The notes beneath the pieces were generated by a model that saw nothing but the letters and a program-made list of their open reading frames with translations, did no database searches and had not been told where the DNA came from. From positions 2,017,843 through 2,081,842 of the forward strand of contig ML677342.1 in the NCBI GenBank assembly GCA_007922305.1: a DNA stretch of 64,000 bases. The letters run 5' to 3'. Shown piece by piece: positions 61,985-64,000 of this stretch. This DNA comes from Dermatemys mawii (taxonomy: Eukaryota; Chordata; Testudines; Dermatemydidae). How positions within the stretch are numbered: the stretch's first letter is position 1; each line of letters opens with the position of its first letter. Both the position numbers and the translations under genes were made by a program.

Positions 61985-62255
61985 GACACAGGCCAAGTCT
62001 ATACTACCCGCCGCTTTGTAGGGTAGTGATCAATCTATCAGGGATGATTTATCACGTCTCGTCTAGACACGATAAATCAATCCCTGAGCACTCTCCTTGT
62101 CGACTCCAGAACTCCACTGCTGCAAGAGGCGGAAGCAGCGTTGACAGGGGAGCGGTAGCGGTCAACTCACCGCAGTGAGGATGCCAAGGTAAGCAACCTA
62201 AGATACATAGCTGAAATTGCATATCTTAGGTTGACTCCCCTCAGTGTAGACCTGG
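61985..62255 (+). mobile_element. Palindrome-bearing MITE, near-complete copy
   Basis: It starts near AGGCCAAGTCTATACTACCC and ends near CAGTGTAGACCTGG, imperfect inverted termini of the GTCTACACTA type. The interior has the palindrome at 62038-62087, CGACTCCAGAACTCCACTGC, GTTGACAGGGGAGCGGTAGC and AAGATACATAGCTGAAATTG. It is the best-preserved copy in the window of the family also seen at 22530-22820 and 23150-23412. It has no coding capacity. Confidence 0.8.
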
Positions 62256-62356
62256 TCATAATACCTGCAGGGACTTTCACTCAGACAGTGCTTCCCCCCA
62301 CATCTGATGCCCATAATAAAGTCCATGTTATATATTAAATGACACTAAATTTGTTG

Positions 62357-62503
62357 TATGCAGTGTTGTTGCAGCCATGTCGGTCCCAGGATATTAGAGA
62401 GACAAGGTAGGTGAGGTAATATCTTTTATGGGATCAACTTCTGTTGTCTCTCTCACCAACAGAAGTTGACCCAATAAAAGATATTACCTCACCCACTTTG
62501 TCT
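62357..62503. repeat. Inverted-repeat pair, probably retroelement termini without interior
   Basis: A 47-bp arm at 62400-62446 (AGACAAGGTAGGTGAGGTAATATC...) is mirrored at 62457-62503 with a 10-nt spacer TCTCTCTCAC and few mismatches. The upstream 40 bp (TGTTGCAGCCATGTCGGTCCC) belong to the left unit only. I associate this sequence with another PLE-like terminal repeat of turtles, by memory. No coding part lies between the arms. Confidence 0.7.
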
Positions 62504-64000
62504 AACTCCATTGGTTTGCTTTTAATCACTAATTGTATACATATTACATCCATTTTAAAATTTATAAATAAACCCCATACTGATTTAATATATTTAACTC
62601 TTTTGTGCTACTGAAATGAACATTTTTCTAGCAGGAATTTCCAACAGATCATGCATTCAAATTAAAGGAACATTAGGAATTATCAAGTTGACTGGGCCAG
62701 ACCAGACATGTTTAGTACATCGTCCAGCAGAGACAGAGTTAGTATTTTCTGAATTAATCTTGTTTCATAGTATTTATTATATGAAATCATGCACATCATA
62801 AGGGTCACATATATTTTACACATCTGTGTAAAATGATTCTTCGAAAGTATACAAGAATTAATGTTTTTCCAGCTGGGTTGTGTAATGGTTGCCTCTGCTA
62901 CTTGCTGTGGCTTGAAGCACCTATTATGAATAGCTGGTGGGTTGATAATTGGCAATAGGAAAACTTGCCAGCTTTTTTCTTCTTAAAAAACTTTTTCTTT
63001 GATTGCAAAGTTGCACCCTTTGTTTTGTGTTTGAGTCTAAGACACTATTCACATTTCTCACAAAATCCAGAGGTCTTTAGTACTTATTATTCTAGCAGTG
63101 CACTGTGTAAAGTAGCCCTACGGCTGCCCATAATCAAAGTACTAGATGGCCCACTTAAGCCATATATTGCTTTATGAATTAGAAGTACAATCAACACTCT
63201 TTCTGCTTTGTATAGAATCCAATATTTTTAACATACGCTCCCAAATGTAAACCATTTAATGGCCCTGGGACTTTCACTTTATGGAGATGTTTTACCTAGC
63301 ATTCTGGCATTTAGAAGAATGTTTAATATTTTTGTACCACAAATGATTGTTTTCTGTTGAAGCAAGGTAACTTACCATGTTTCTCTATAGTAGTTTCAGT
63401 TTTGGAAACCAATACTAATATAGAGCCCAGTCTCGCAAGGAATTGACTAATAACAATGGAGGATACGCTCATGAAGATTCATACCATAAAACTCAAATAT
63501 TTAAATTGTCTTCTCATGTTACTAATTTGAAAGGGATTATTGACTAAAAGGTATAGCCAATAGTTGGACTATACTCACGGTTCATTTTAAAAAATATTGA
63601 AAATATCAAAACCCTCCAAAACTTAGCCAAATTTATTGTCTAAAAATGAGGCAGAAAGGAGACACACATACTTTTCTTCTGGGAAGCAGTTATTTTCCCA
63701 TAGCATGCTTTAAAGATATACATTTTATCTATTAGTAATATTTAGTATTTATAGTATGATTTTACAAGTTACAAAATTTTACACAACATTAAAATCCACC
63801 CCATCATTTCATAATAGTTCCTTTACTTGATGTTTAATTCTCTCTCTCTCTTTTTTTTTGAAAGTTTCTGTTTTGGATACTACATTCCAAACCAGCTGTG
63901 CATGGAGGTACCTATACTAGACATAGAACAAATGTATTTAGATTTTGACAGATTTTGTATTTGCTAGTGCCAAAGCTGACTTTAGCTTTGCACGGTGTTA
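62504..64000. other. AT-rich non-coding stretch
   Basis: No gene or named repeat is recognised. A short CTCTCTCTCTTTTTTTTTT run lies near 63839-63860. Confidence 0.55.

Noticed and set aside
1..64000. CRISPR arrays, bacterial operons, rRNA or functional tRNA genes
   Set aside because: No regularly spaced direct repeats, no Shine-Dalgarno-led gene strings and no intact cloverleaf. The tRNA-like pieces are SINE heads.

Overview
This window is vertebrate-type nuclear DNA: AT-rich, with large non-coding tracts and no operon-like layout. I found no host protein-coding exon, rRNA, tRNA gene or CRISPR array that I could support. What can be annotated is almost all transposable elements. The mix is CR1 LINEs, a Penelope-like element (PLE), many short hAT-like MITEs, tRNA-derived SINEs, MIR and L3 remnants, and a piggyBac relic. 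It suggests a sauropsid, and a turtle best fits my memory of these repeat families. That species call is inference.

Region 1-8 kb: a long, decayed CR1 LINE lies on the minus strand (1042-3480), followed by an almost perfect 41-bp-arm hairpin (3836-3924), several MITE-like elements, and an inverted pair of tRNA-derived SINEs (7200-8050). Region 8-17 kb is mostly unrecognised, with one MITE that has its target duplication (12071-12192) and an interrupted MIR. Region 17-25 kb holds a CR1 3' end, a 730-bp element with terminal inverted repeats, a MIR, and copies of a palindrome-containing MITE family. Region 25-34 kb holds L3 and SINE fragments, a piggyBac transposase pseudogene (27950-28900, minus) and a hAT-type foldback MITE with a perfect 8-bp target duplication (29551-29795). 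Region 34-49 kb is mostly featureless, apart from a degraded reverse transcriptase of a second non-LTR family, not CR1 (41950-43450, minus), and a (CA)n microsatellite. Region 49-58 kb has MITEs, an L3-like fragment and a second CR1 copy (56757-57637, minus).

The most informative locus is 58656-61679. It is a nearly complete Penelope-like retroelement with inverted terminal repeats (pLTR-like), a target-site duplication, all core PLE reverse-transcriptase motifs and a C-terminal GIY-YIG endonuclease. Frameshifts and a stop codon inactivate it. Its terminal repeats contain a hammerhead-ribozyme-like core. A second inverted-repeat pair, probably also a retroelement terminus, lies at 62357-62503. 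The elements are independent insertions, not a pathway.
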